From positions 1 through 64,000 of the forward strand of contig NZ_SLVM01000015.1 of NCBI RefSeq assembly GCF_004339675.1: DNA of 64,000 bases, read 5' to 3'. A program made the translations under genes and the position numbers. Each line of letters starts with the position of its first letter. Positions within the stretch are counted from its first letter, which is position 1. The notes under the pieces are model-generated. The model was given only the letters and a program-made list of their open reading frames with translations. It had not been told where the DNA came from and searched no databases. Shown piece after piece: positions 33,482-42,596 of the stretch. Source of the stretch: Rhodovulum steppense (GTDB lineage Bacteria > Pseudomonadota > Alphaproteobacteria > Rhodobacterales > Rhodobacteraceae).

Positions 33482-34315
33482 ATGACCCGACGCATCGCCT
33501 TTCAGGGAGAGCCCGGCGCCTATTCGCACCAGGCCTGCCATGACGCCCGCCCCGAGATGGAGGCCGTGCCCTGCCGCACCTTCGAGGACGTGATCGACGC
33601 GGCCCGCAGCGGTGCTGCGGATCTGGCGATGCTGCCGGTCGAGAACTCGACCTATGGGCGGGTGGCCGACATTCACCAGCTCCTGCCCGATTCCGGGCTG
33701 CATATCGTTGACGAGGCCTTCGTGCGGGTGCATATCAACCTTCTGGGCGTGCCCGGCGCGCGGCTGGACGGGATCACCCACGCGATGAGCCACACGGTCC
33801 TTCTGGGCCAGTGCCGCGACTTCCTGCGCGCCCATGGCATCCATCGGGTGACCGCGGCGGATACGGCCGGGTCCGCGCGCCATGTCGCCCAGACCGGGGA
33901 CCGCACGCTGGCGGCCCTTGCCGGCGATCTGGCGGCCGAGATCTACGGGCTGGACATCCTCGCCCGCCATATCGAGGATCACGACAAGAACACCACCCGC
34001 TTCCTGCTGATGGCGCGCGAGCCCGACCGGTCCCGCCGCGGCGATCTGGGGATGATGACGACCTTCGTCTTCCAGGTCCGCAACATCCCGGCCGCGCTTT
34101 ACAAGGCGATGGGGGGCTTTGCCACCAACGGGGTGAACATGACCAAGCTGGAAAGCTACATGGTCGACGGCTCGTTCACCGCGACCCAGTTCTACGCCGA
34201 TATCGAGGGCCATCCCGAGGATCCGAATGTCAGGCTGGCGCTTGAGGAACTGGACTATTTCACCACCAAGCTGGAAATCCTCGGCGTCTACCCGGCGGAC
34301 CGCAAGCGCCACTAG
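33482..34315 (+). CDS. pheA: prephenate dehydratase
   Basis: A 277-residue monofunctional prephenate dehydratase, converting prephenate to phenylpyruvate in phenylalanine synthesis. Catalytic-domain motifs are AFQGEPGAYSHQACHD, MLPVENSTYGRVADIHQLL and KNTTRFLLMAR (TRF motif). The C-terminal ACT domain contains FATNGVNMTKLESYMVDGSF, where the ESRP-type phenylalanine motif reads ESYM. No chorismate mutase domain is fused. The ATG at 33482 follows AGGAGCGG; the upstream frame is not conserved. Confidence 0.95.
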   Translation: MTRRIAFQGEPGAYSHQACHDARPEMEAVPCRTFEDVIDAARSGAADLAMLPVENSTYGRVADIHQLLPDSGLHIVDEAFVRVHINLLGVPGARLDGITHAMSHTVLLGQCRDFLRAHGIHRVTAADTAGSARHVAQTGDRTLAALAGDLAAEIYGLDILARHIEDHDKNTTRFLLMAREPDRSRRGDLGMMTTFVFQVRNIPAALYKAMGGFATNGVNMTKLESYMVDGSFTATQFYADIEGHPEDPNVRLALEELDYFTTKLEILGVYPADRKRH

Positions 34316-34331
34316 GGCGCTGTCGGGCGGG

Positions 34332-34799
34332 TCAGACGCGGTGGAACCGGCCCGCCTCAATGTCGCGGGCAAGGCGCGCGACACCGGTCCTGAACCGCTC
34401 CGTCATGCGCCCCTTGGCCAGGCGGATCGTCTGAAGCAGAAGCCGCGCCTGTATGGTCTGGGGATGCAGGTCGATGGCGACCGCCAGCCGGGTCCGTGCC
34501 GGGGCCAGTCGAACCAGATCGACGGTGCCGATGCTGGACAGGCCGCTGACGGTGGTCTGGACGACCAGGGTCTCGGGCGGCAGGAACCTGGTCAGTTCCG
34601 AGCGCGCCGACCGGGGCGCGCCGCGAAAGGTGAACTGCCCCGCCCATGTCATGCCCGGCCCCGGCGCCGCCAGCGTGTCCAGCCGCGTGATCTCGGCGCC
34701 GCGGCGCAGCGCGGCCCGTTCCAGCCGCTCGAAATCCGTGATGACGGCAAAGACTTCCTCGATGGGAAGACCGATATCCTCACGCGTCGAGAACTTCAT
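34332..34799 (-). CDS. SRPBCC (polyketide cyclase-like) family protein
   Basis: A 155-residue SRPBCC/START-like protein: MKFSTREDIGLPIEEVFAVI at the N-terminus, a beta-rich middle (GMTWAGQFTFRGAPRSARSE), and a long C-terminal helix (FRTGVARLARDIEAGRF). Such proteins bind hydrophobic ligands; no ligand is evident. The start at 34799 is chosen for GGAGG eight bases before it, not the longer frame. It follows nudC by 31 bp. Confidence 0.75.
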   Translation of the reverse strand: MKFSTREDIGLPIEEVFAVITDFERLERAALRRGAEITRLDTLAAPGPGMTWAGQFTFRGAPRSARSELTRFLPPETLVVQTTVSGLSSIGTVDLVRLAPARTRLAVAIDLHPQTIQARLLLQTIRLAKGRMTERFRTGVARLARDIEAGRFHRV

Positions 34800-34830
34800 G
34801 GCACCTCCGGAGCCCCGTTTCGTTGTCGCG

Positions 34831-35787
34831 TCAATCCAGCCGGTCTGCAAGCCACAATCGCAGGATGTGATGCGCGATGGCGCCCTTGCGCGCGGGCAGG
34901 ATGTCCTCGCGCTCGCCCGCCAGGGATGCCAGCAATTCCTCGCGGCTGACCCAGCGCGCCGCCTCCAGTTCCACGGGGTCGAGCGTGATCTCGCGGGTGG
35001 TGGCGCGGCCATGGCAGCCGATCATCAGCGAGGACGGGAAGGGCCAGGGCTGGCTGGCCAGGTAACCGACCTCGGCCACCGCGATCCCGGCCTCCTCGGC
35101 CACCTCGCGGCGCACCGCGGCCTCGACGGTCTCGCCCGGCTCGACGAACCCGGCCAGCAGCGAGAACATGCCCTCGGGCCAGCCCGGCCCGCGCCCCAGC
35201 AGCACGGAATTGCCATGGGTTATCAGCATGATGACCACGGGATCGGTGCGCGGGAAATGGGTGGCGCCGCAGGCCGGGCAGGCGCGCTGCCAGCCGACCT
35301 GGACGGCCCGGCTCTCGGCGCCGCAGCGGGCGCAGAACCGGTGCGTGGCATGCCAGCCCAGCACCGCCCGCGCCGTGGCGGCCAGTTCCGCGTCGAGCGG
35401 CGTCAGCCGGGTCATCACGCGCCGCAGATCGGTAAAGGCATGGGTCTCGGGCAGGCCGGGATGGCGCTGTTCCGAAGGGTCGAGAAACGCGCCCAGCGTG
35501 TCGGGCAACTCCGGCGGCACCCAGTCCGACAGGTCCACCGCAAGGCGCGCCGCGCCCCCGGCCAGGCCCAGGAAGACGGTCTCTCCGCCCGTCGCGCCAA
35601 GGACCGGATGATCCGGCGCGATCCAGCCCAGACCGTCCGGGCCGACCAGCGGCTTGCCCTGCCACAGCGGCAATGCGCGCGCCTGCGGGGCGGCGCGCAG
35701 CCCGGCCAGCGCGACGGCGTCCATGCGCAGCGCCGCGGCGCGGTCCAGACCGCCGCCCCCGAATGTCACCTGCTCTGCCAGACGCAT
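34831..35787 (-). CDS. nudC: NAD(+)/NADH pyrophosphatase NudC
   Basis: A 318-residue NudC. The zinc ribbon is FCARCGAESRAVQVGWQRAC then PACGATHFPR, and the Nudix box is GFVEPGETVEAAVRREVAEE followed by AGI. SQPWPFPSSLMIGCHGRA is the NADH-specific motif downstream. It hydrolyses NADH to NMNH and AMP, and family members can remove NAD caps from RNA. The start is the second in-frame ATG (35787) after CGGGAGGCGGG. Confidence 0.94.
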   Translation of the reverse strand: MRLAEQVTFGGGGLDRAAALRMDAVALAGLRAAPQARALPLWQGKPLVGPDGLGWIAPDHPVLGATGGETVFLGLAGGAARLAVDLSDWVPPELPDTLGAFLDPSEQRHPGLPETHAFTDLRRVMTRLTPLDAELAATARAVLGWHATHRFCARCGAESRAVQVGWQRACPACGATHFPRTDPVVIMLITHGNSVLLGRGPGWPEGMFSLLAGFVEPGETVEAAVRREVAEEAGIAVAEVGYLASQPWPFPSSLMIGCHGRATTREITLDPVELEAARWVSREELLASLAGEREDILPARKGAIAHHILRLWLADRLD

Positions 35788-36032
35788 GTCCCGCCTCCCG
35801 GTTCCGGCCTTCGCCCGGCGTGCCATGCCCGGTCGGGCAAGGAAAGTCCGTTCGCCTTATGCGGTAGTTGATCTTTGCATTGAACTCCTTCAGGATGTAG
35901 CTTCAGACACATGACAAGGTGATGTGCCAGTTCTGGTTCGGCGGATCGTGTCGGGGTTGTCCTGTGTTAGACAATTGGGAAACAACCTCAACCGCCAGGT
36001 CATTCCGACCGGCGTCGCTGCGGAAAGAGACG

Positions 36033-37943
36033 TTGAGCACGCTGCATTCCTTCTCCAGGCGGGCTGCCGCGCATCAGGCGCATCTGCGTCTGATGGGGAC
36101 TACGGATCTTCACGTCCATATCTATCCCTACGACTATTTCACGGATCAACCGGTCGACACTGTGGGTTTGGCGCGCACCGCCGCCCATATTTCCCGTATT
36201 CGCGCCGAGGCGACAAACGCGATGCTGTTTGACAATGGCGATTTTCTGCAGGGCAATCCTATGGGCGATTACATCGCCTATGAACGGGGCATGCAGGACG
36301 GCGACATGCATCCGATCATCCAGGCGATGAACGCGGTTGGCTTCGACGCCTCGACGCTGGGCAATCACGAATTCAACTACGGGCTCGATTTCGCCATGCG
36401 CTCGATCGCGGGGGCCGAGTTTCCGGTGATCTCGGCCAATATCGTGCGCGAGTTGGGGACCTGTCCGACCGAGGATGTGCCGCTGGTTCCGCCCTATGTC
36501 ATCCTCGGCCGGATGCTGACCGACGGGGAGGGGGACGTGCATCCGATCCGGGTGGGCGTGATCGGGTTTGCGCCGCCCCAGGTGATGACCTGGGACCGTC
36601 GCCATCTGGAGGGCAAGATTCTCGCACGCGACATCGTCGAGACGGCGCGCGCCTGGGTGCCGGAGATCAAGGCGCAGGGCGCGGATATCGTGATCGCGCT
36701 GAACCATTCGGGCATCGGCGAGCCGGGCCATGTCGCGGGGCAGGAGAATGCGGCCGTGCCGCTTGCCACGGTCGAGGGGCTGGACGTGGTCATGGCCGGC
36801 CATCAGCATCTGCTGTTTCCCGGCCCCGGATTCGAGGGAATCGCGGGCGTCGATCCTACGAAGGGCACGATCCATGGCAAGCCCGCGGTGATGGGCGGGT
36901 TCTGGGGGTCGCATCTGGGCGTGATCGACCTGCTTCTCGATCGTGCGGACGGCGAGTGGCGGATCGTCGGGCATGAAAGCGCGTTGCGCTCGATCTCGCG
37001 CCGGAATGAGGATCGAACGATCACGCCGCTGGTCGAGAGCGAGCGCAACGTGCTCGATGCCGTTGCCAAGGAACACCGCGCAACGCTGCGCTACATCCGC
37101 CGTGCGGTGGGGCGCACCTCGGTGCCGCTGTTCAGCTATTTCGCGCTGGTGGCTGATGATCCCTCAGTGCAACTCGTTACGAATGCCCAGATGTGGTGTG
37201 CCGCTGCGATGCTCAAGGACACGCCGCATGAGGGGTTGCCGCTGCTTTCGGCGGCTGCGCCGCTCAAGGCGGGCGGTCGTGCGGGCCCGGACCACTATAC
37301 GGACGTGCCGGCGGGTGACATCGCGATCAAGCATGTGGCCGATCTGTACCTGTTTCCCAACACGTTGCGCGCGGTGCGGGTCAGGGGGGCAGAGTTGCGC
37401 GGCTGGCTGGAGCGATCGGCGGGCCTGTTCAACCGCATCGTGCCGGGCGGGCGTGATCAGCCGCTGTTGAACTCAGACTTTGCAAGTTACCATTTCGATG
37501 TGATCGACGGTGTGGACTACCGGATCGACCTCAGCCAGCCCTCCCGTTTCGATCCGAAGGGCCACCTGACCGATCCGGGGGCGAGGAGGATCGTGGACCT
37601 GACCTGGCAGGGGCGGCCGGTGACCGATGACATGGAGTTCGTAATTGCGACCAACAGCTATCGCGCGGGTGGGGGGGGAGAGTTCCCGGGCGCGATGGGC
37701 GACACGGTCATTCTTGAGGCCCCGGACACTATCCGCGACGTGATCGTGCGCTACATTGCTGAGCAGGGCACCATCGACCCGAGGGCCGACAACAACTGGG
37801 GCTTTGCGCCGATGCCGGGGACGACCGTTCTGTTCGACACCGGTCCACGGGCGGTTCGCTATCTGGACCAGATGACCGCGGTGGAACTGGAGTTCGCAGG
37901 CGACGGGCCGGGCGGGTTCATCCGTTTTCGACTCGCGCTATAG
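36033..37943 (+). CDS. 2',3'-cyclic-nucleotide 2'-phosphodiesterase/3'-nucleotidase-like (CpdB family)
   Basis: About 636 residues. An N-terminal metallophosphoesterase domain shows TTDLHVHIYPYDYFTD, NGDFLQGNPMGDYIA, TLGNHEFNYGLDFAMRS, LNHSGIGEPGH and MAGHQHLLFPG; the C-terminal 5'-nucleotidase domain shows TNAQMWCAAAMLKDT, PAGDIAIKHVADLYLFPNTL and NSYRAGGGGEFPG. It would release phosphate from 2',3'-cyclic or 3'-nucleotides. The start is uncertain: I chose the TTG at 36033 with GGAAAGAGA 3 bp upstream; a GTG/ATG at 35919/35922 gives a poor N-terminus. No signal peptide is visible with either, unlike E. coli CpdB, so it may act in the cytoplasm. Confidence 0.82.
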   Translation: MSTLHSFSRRAAAHQAHLRLMGTTDLHVHIYPYDYFTDQPVDTVGLARTAAHISRIRAEATNAMLFDNGDFLQGNPMGDYIAYERGMQDGDMHPIIQAMNAVGFDASTLGNHEFNYGLDFAMRSIAGAEFPVISANIVRELGTCPTEDVPLVPPYVILGRMLTDGEGDVHPIRVGVIGFAPPQVMTWDRRHLEGKILARDIVETARAWVPEIKAQGADIVIALNHSGIGEPGHVAGQENAAVPLATVEGLDVVMAGHQHLLFPGPGFEGIAGVDPTKGTIHGKPAVMGGFWGSHLGVIDLLLDRADGEWRIVGHESALRSISRRNEDRTITPLVESERNVLDAVAKEHRATLRYIRRAVGRTSVPLFSYFALVADDPSVQLVTNAQMWCAAAMLKDTPHEGLPLLSAAAPLKAGGRAGPDHYTDVPAGDIAIKHVADLYLFPNTLRAVRVRGAELRGWLERSAGLFNRIVPGGRDQPLLNSDFASYHFDVIDGVDYRIDLSQPSRFDPKGHLTDPGARRIVDLTWQGRPVTDDMEFVIATNSYRAGGGGEFPGAMGDTVILEAPDTIRDVIVRYIAEQGTIDPRADNNWGFAPMPGTTVLFDTGPRAVRYLDQMTAVELEFAGDGPGGFIRFRLAL

Positions 37944-38040
37944 GAGAATGCCTTTGCGTCCACATGTTATTTCCATATTAGAAATATAACTGCCTCGGAT
38001 CGGAAACGATTGCGCCTCAATGCGAATTGCCACAGTTCTG

Positions 38041-38060
38041 CCCCTGTGTTACCGCAGGGG
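38041..38060. promoter_or_regulatory. hairpin in the leader of the VPLPA-CTERM gene
   Basis: CCCCTG at 38041-38046 pairs with CAGGGG at 38055-38060 about 40 bp before the GTG start. The surrounding leader (37950-38099) is AT-rich for this genome and contains TTATTTCCATATTAGAAATA, another partial palindrome. Function unknown. Confidence 0.3.
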
Positions 38061-38099
38061 CTACAATTTTATGGCGACAATATGGCAGTGGAGGCTCCC

Positions 38100-38861
38100 G
38101 TGAAGAATTCCCTTTCTATCCCAGTCGTTCTGGCGGCGCTGAGCTGCGCTACGCTGGCTGAGGCGTCCACACTTTCTTTCGATGCGCTCAAGGTGACGAT
38201 TACTGCCGTCGGAACTGCGGCCTGGGGCGAGGTCGACATGACTCGCAGCACCGACCTGCCCTCGGGCGCGGCCTGGCAGGCCGGAACCGCGATCACGGAA
38301 CTTCCGACCGCGGAGTTCGGCATCGACAATGGCCCCGACCGCGATCTTGATCCCTGCCGCTTCGCCTGCTCGCCCTTCTATGGCGGTGTCTACGAGGTCG
38401 AGGCCACCTATTCCGGCGAGGACGTCGGCGCGCTGGGCCCGCTCGGCTGGGAGACGACGCCGTTCTGGACGGTTTTCGCGCCCACCGACGTTCCTGAGGG
38501 CTCGCGGAACGAGGCCGTGCTGAAATTCGGCTCGACGCGCTCCGTCCTGTCGCTGCTCTGGGGCTCGCCCGACAACGATAACCTGGTCGAGTTCCTGCTG
38601 GGCGACGCGGTCGTGGGCACGTTCTGGGGCGCCGATTTCCTCTCGTTCAGCGATTTCGAGATCGTCAAGCACCCGGGGCAGGGCGCCGTTCATGTCTCCT
38701 TCTCCGGCATCGACTTCGACGCGGTCCGGTTCTCGGCCTATATGGGCGGCGGGTCTTTCGAGTTCAGCAACGTCGTTGCGCCGGTTCCGCTTCCGGCGGG
38801 TGCGCTCTTGCTGCTGACCGGGCTCGGTGCCCTGGCAGCGGCACGCCGGGCGCGCGACTGA
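38100..38861 (+). CDS. VPLPA-CTERM sorting domain protein
   Basis: A 253-residue secreted protein. The signal peptide is SIPVVLAALSCATLAEAS. The C-terminal sorting signal is VPLPAGALLLLTGLGALAAA then RRARD: motif, hydrophobic helix, and basic cluster, as in the VPLPA subgroup of PEP-CTERM proteins processed by exosortase D. The middle is acidic, beta-rich and carries a cysteine pair (CRFACS). Such proteins are usually exported to an extracellular matrix. The start is a GTG with GGAGG 7 bp upstream; an in-frame ATG at 38082 is less well placed. No exosortase gene is in the window. Confidence 0.8.
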   Translation: MKNSLSIPVVLAALSCATLAEASTLSFDALKVTITAVGTAAWGEVDMTRSTDLPSGAAWQAGTAITELPTAEFGIDNGPDRDLDPCRFACSPFYGGVYEVEATYSGEDVGALGPLGWETTPFWTVFAPTDVPEGSRNEAVLKFGSTRSVLSLLWGSPDNDNLVEFLLGDAVVGTFWGADFLSFSDFEIVKHPGQGAVHVSFSGIDFDAVRFSAYMGGGSFEFSNVVAPVPLPAGALLLLTGLGALAAARRARD

Positions 38862-39008
38862 AGCCACCGAACGGCCCGGGCCGGGGGCTGAACCCGGCCC
38901 CGTCTGCCCTTTTCGCCGATGCTGGAATTTTCCCGCGATCCGTGGTCAAATGCCGCAGGGAAAGGCCCCCGTGCCTGCGCGCCGGGGCCGCGATTGGGGG
39001 GACGCGAC

Positions 39009-39542
39009 ATGATCGGAAAAGGGCTTACGGGCTGCGTGCTGGGCGCAGCCCTTTTCTGTTCTGCGGGACAGGGTCTGGCGCAGAGCAATCTGACCGAAAT
39101 CGGTTGGTGCCGCGATGACGGTATCGCCGGCGGCACGGTCGAACGCACGCGCGGCGCAACGCATTGCAACATCAACACCGCGCTCGCCGCGGCGCGCAAT
39201 TCCGCCATCGCGGCGGCAGAGGCCGCCGCCGCCAATGCCTGTCCCACGCCGATCAGCACCGCGAATGCGCAAAACCGTTGCAGCGCGGCCGGAAGCTTCT
39301 TTGCGCCGACCGCGATCCCGAACGTCCAGGTGCAGCAAAGCCAGGGGGCCACCGCCGCGGAACGCGCCGCAACCCATCTGAAACGGGTCGGCAATAGCGG
39401 CATCTGCACCTATACGCGCGTGATCGCCGAGCGTGAACAGAGCGACCTGAACGACAGATCCTGCGGTATCTGGCCGTTCAGGTACAACCGGCGCACCGTT
39501 CTGGCCGAGGCCCGCGCCGCCTGCGGGGTGATCTGCCGGTAG
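39009..39542 (+). CDS. small secreted cysteine-containing protein, unknown function
   Basis: A 177-residue protein with signal peptide GCVLGAALFCSAGQGLAQS. The mature part has six or more cysteines in scattered single positions (WCRDDG, HCNINTALAAARN, NACPTPI, RCSAAG, ICTYTR, SCGIWPF, ACGVICR), suggesting disulfides in the periplasm or outside. No family recognised. It follows the VPLPA-CTERM gene by about 150 bp. The start at 39009 is chosen because it gives the signal peptide; the upstream 30 codons are not conserved in character. Confidence 0.6.
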   Translation: MIGKGLTGCVLGAALFCSAGQGLAQSNLTEIGWCRDDGIAGGTVERTRGATHCNINTALAAARNSAIAAAEAAAANACPTPISTANAQNRCSAAGSFFAPTAIPNVQVQQSQGATAAERAATHLKRVGNSGICTYTRVIAEREQSDLNDRSCGIWPFRYNRRTVLAEARAACGVICR

Positions 39543-39585
39543 GGGCGGCTGCGCCTTGCGAATCCGTCGCGTGACGCCTATGTAA

Positions 39586-39691
39586 CGGGGCGAGAGGTTG
39601 GCGCGGGCGAGCGCCTCGCCAACCCGGTCAGGTCCGGAAGGAAGCAGCCGTAACGAGCCCCGTTCGGGTCGCTGTCCAGCCTCTCACCTCT
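39586..39691 (+). ncRNA. ffs: small signal recognition particle RNA
   Basis: The conserved SRP domain IV loop GGTCAGGTCCGGAAGGAAGC followed by AGCC is present near 39626-39653, and the ends pair: GGCGAGAGGTTGG near 39588 with CCAGCCTCTCACC near 39677. Length (about 105 nt) is typical of the short bacterial form. It lies directly before dnaX, as in many alphaproteobacteria. Exact ends are estimated. Confidence 0.93.
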
Positions 39692-39760
39692 CCCCCGATC
39701 CGCTGGACGCCGCAGCATGCAGCCCCTAGGCTGGCACGCGCCCCGAATCCACGAGGACCC

Positions 39761-41506
39761 ATGGCCGAGACCCAAGGCACCGCCTACCAGGTGCTCGCCC
39801 GAAAGTATCGCCCCGCGACCTTTGCCGACCTGATCGGGCAGGACGCGATGGTGCGCACCCTTCGCAACGCCTTTGCCGCCGACCGGATCGCGCAGGCTTT
39901 CGTGATGACGGGCATCCGCGGCACCGGCAAGACCACGACCGCGCGGATCATCGCCAAGGGGATGAACTGCATCGGGCCGGACGGGCAGGGCGGGCCGACG
40001 ACCGACCCTTGCGGCGTCTGCGAGCATTGCGTGGCCATCGCCGAGGGCCGCCATGTCGACGTGATGGAGATGGACGCCGCCAGCCGGACCGGGGTGGGCG
40101 ACATCCGCGAGATCATCGACAGCGTGGCTTATCGCGCGGCCTCTGCACGCTACAAGATCTATATCATCGACGAGGTTCACATGCTGTCCAACAACGCGTT
40201 CAACGCGTTGCTGAAGACGCTGGAGGAACCCCCCGCCCATGTGAAGTTCATCTTTGCCACGACCGAGATCCGCAAGGTGCCGGTCACGGTGCTGAGCCGC
40301 TGCCAGCGGTTCGACCTGCGCCGGATCGAGCCCGAGGTGATGATCGCCCATCTGCGCCGCATCGCGGAACTGGAAGGCGCGCAGATCAGCGCCGAGGCGC
40401 TGGGGCTGATCACGCGGGCGGCCGAGGGATCGGTGCGCGACGCGATGAGCCTTCTGGATCAGGCGATCTCGCATGGCGCGGGTGAAACGACGGCCGAACA
40501 GGTGCGCGCCATGCTGGGGCTGGCCGATCGTGGCCGGGTGCTGGACCTGTTCGATCTGATCGTGTCGGGAGACGCGGCGGGTGCGCTGGGCGAGTTGTCG
40601 GCGCAATATGCCGACGGGGCCGATCCGATGGCGGTTCTGCGCGATCTGGCCGAGATCACGCATTGGCTGAGCGTCATCAAGATCACCCCCGAAGGCGCCG
40701 ACGATCCCACCGTGGGCCCCGACGAGCGCGCCCGCGGCAGCGCCATGGCCGAGCGGCTGGCGATGCGGGTGCTGGCGCGGATGTGGCAGATGCTGCTCAA
40801 GGCGCTCGATGAGGTCGCGCAGGCGCCCAACGCGATGATGGCGGCCGAGATGGCGGTGATCCGGCTGACCCATGTCTCGACCCTGCCCACGCCCGAGGAT
40901 CTGGTCCGCCAGTTGCGCGAGACGCCGCCCACGGGGCCCGCGCCCACGGGTGGACCCATGCCCGGCGGGGCGGGGCAGGGGGCGCGCGCACAGGCGGTCG
41001 CGATGCCACGTCCTGCGCCCGGCGGCGGCGGGGCCGCCACGGCGCTGGCCCATTCGCCCGAACCGACGCTGGCTGCCTATGGCGCCTTTGCGCAGGTGGT
41101 CGAGCTGATCCGCGCCAGCCGCGACGTCAAGCTGCTGGTCGAGGTGGAAACCCATCTGCGCCTTGTCAGCTATGCCCCCGGCCGGATCGAGTTCGAGCCG
41201 ACCGCCGACGCGCCGCGCGATCTGGCCGCGCGGCTTGGCCAGCGCTTGCAGGCGCTGACCGGGGCGCGCTGGGGCGTCTCGGTCGTGGCCTCGGGCGGGG
41301 CGCCGACCATCGCCGAGACCCGTGCGGCCGAAGAAGACCGGCTGACCGCGGCCGCCCGCGAACACCCGCTGGTGCAGGCCGTTTTTGCCGCCTTCCCAGA
41401 GGCCGAGATCATCGACATAAGACCCCCCGAAGCCCCGGTTCCGGATGCCGCCCTCGAGGCGCTGCCCGAGGTCGAGGACGAATGGGATCCCTTCGAGGAC
41501 GACTGA
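39761..41506 (+). CDS. dnaX: DNA polymerase III subunit gamma/tau
   Basis: A 581-residue DnaX. N-terminal: YQVLARKYRPATFADLIGQD, Walker A GIRGTGKTTTARIIAKGMN, a zinc module with CGVCEHC, Walker B YIIDEVHMLSNNAFNALLKT, and sensor 1 FIFATTEIRKVPVTVLSRCQ with the arginine finger region SRCQRF. The C-terminal part is the tau-specific extension, Pro/Gly-rich around residues 385-425. It loads the sliding clamp and links polymerases. It stands in the classical ffs-dnaX-ybaB-recR cluster. Confidence 0.97.
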   Translation: MAETQGTAYQVLARKYRPATFADLIGQDAMVRTLRNAFAADRIAQAFVMTGIRGTGKTTTARIIAKGMNCIGPDGQGGPTTDPCGVCEHCVAIAEGRHVDVMEMDAASRTGVGDIREIIDSVAYRAASARYKIYIIDEVHMLSNNAFNALLKTLEEPPAHVKFIFATTEIRKVPVTVLSRCQRFDLRRIEPEVMIAHLRRIAELEGAQISAEALGLITRAAEGSVRDAMSLLDQAISHGAGETTAEQVRAMLGLADRGRVLDLFDLIVSGDAAGALGELSAQYADGADPMAVLRDLAEITHWLSVIKITPEGADDPTVGPDERARGSAMAERLAMRVLARMWQMLLKALDEVAQAPNAMMAAEMAVIRLTHVSTLPTPEDLVRQLRETPPTGPAPTGGPMPGGAGQGARAQAVAMPRPAPGGGGAATALAHSPEPTLAAYGAFAQVVELIRASRDVKLLVEVETHLRLVSYAPGRIEFEPTADAPRDLAARLGQRLQALTGARWGVSVVASGGAPTIAETRAAEEDRLTAAAREHPLVQAVFAAFPEAEIIDIRPPEAPVPDAALEALPEVEDEWDPFEDD

Positions 41507-41522
41507 GCAAAGGAGACACGCG

Positions 41523-41867
41523 ATGCTGAAAGGATTGGGCGGCCTTGGCGACATGGCCAAGATGATGAAGGCCGCGCAGGAAATGCAGACCAAGATGGTG
41601 GCGCTTCAGGAAACGCTGTCCACGACCATCGTGGTGGGCGAGAGCGGGGCGGGGCTGGTCAAGGCCACCGCGACCGCCAAGGGCACGCTGACCGCGCTGG
41701 ACATCGACCCCTCGATCTTCAACGCCGAGGAAAAGGAAGTCGTCGAAGACCTGATCCTCGCCGCGATCAAGGATGCGCAGGAAAAGGCGACGGCGAAGAC
41801 CCAGGAAGAGACCCGCAAGCTGTCCGAGGAACTGGGTCTGCCCGCGGGGATGGGCCTGCCGATCTGA
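41523..41867 (+). CDS. ybaB: YbaB/EbfC family nucleoid-associated protein
   Basis: A 114-residue YbaB/EbfC protein: MLKGLGGLGDMAKMMKAAQE, VTATAKGTLTALDIDPSIF-like middle and EDLILAAIKDAQEKATAKTQ helix. It binds DNA as a homodimer. It is 16 bp after dnaX and 3 bp before recR, the usual order. Confidence 0.93.
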   Translation: MLKGLGGLGDMAKMMKAAQEMQTKMVALQETLSTTIVVGESGAGLVKATATAKGTLTALDIDPSIFNAEEKEVVEDLILAAIKDAQEKATAKTQEETRKLSEELGLPAGMGLPI

Positions 41868-41870
41868 TCC

Positions 41871-42470
41871 ATGGGCGAGCGGCCGCGCGAGATCGAGACG
41901 CTGATCGACATGATGGCGCGGCTGCCGGGACTTGGCCCCCGGTCGGCCCGGCGCGCCGTGCTGCACCTGATCCGCAAGCGCGCGGTCCTGCTGGCGCCAC
42001 TGGCCGAGGCGCTGCGCCGGGTGGCCGAGACGGTGCGCGAATGTCCCCGCTGCGGCAATGTCACCACCGCCGATCTGTGCGAGATCTGTGCAGATGACCG
42101 CCGCGCCAATGGCGAGATCTGCGTGGTCGAGGACGTGGCCGACCTCTGGGCGATGGAGCGGGGCGGCGCGTTCAAGGGCCGCTATCACGTTCTGGGCGGC
42201 ACGCTTTCGGCGCTGGATGCGGTCGGTCCCGCCGATCTGCGCATCCCCGATCTGGTGCAGCGGGTGCGGGACGAGGGGATTTCCGAGGTCATCCTTGCGC
42301 TGAACGCCACGGTCGATGGCCAGACCACCGCCCATTACATCGCCGAGGAACTGACCGGGACGGGGGTTGCCATCACCTCGCTCGCCCAGGGCGTGCCGAT
42401 CGGGGGCGAGCTTGATTATCTCGATGACGGCACGATCAGTGCCGCGCTGAAGGCACGCAAGGGGTTCTGA
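41871..42470 (+). CDS. recR: recombination protein RecR
   Basis: A 199-residue RecR. It has the helix-hairpin-helix [17 protein letters not shown], the zinc finger [16 protein letters not shown], and a Toprim domain starting [17 protein letters not shown] with [15 protein letters not shown] following. It acts with RecO/RecF in gap repair. Third gene of dnaX-ybaB-recR. Confidence 0.96.
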   Translation: MGERPREIETLIDMMARLPGLGPRSARRAVLHLIRKRAVLLAPLAEALRRVAETVRECPRCGNVTTADLCEICADDRRANGEICVVEDVADLWAMERGGAFKGRYHVLGGTLSALDAVGPADLRIPDLVQRVRDEGISEVILALNATVDGQTTAHYIAEELTGTGVAITSLAQGVPIGGELDYLDDGTISAALKARKGF

Positions 42471-42596
42471 GCCCGGCTCGCGCCCCCATCACGCAATCTC
42501 AACTTGAACAGCCGGCAAGCCGCCCCTTAGCCTTGCACGACGCGCGCCCTAAATCGTGTCTGCGACACGAGGGGATCACCGAGGAGGAGTTCGCCG

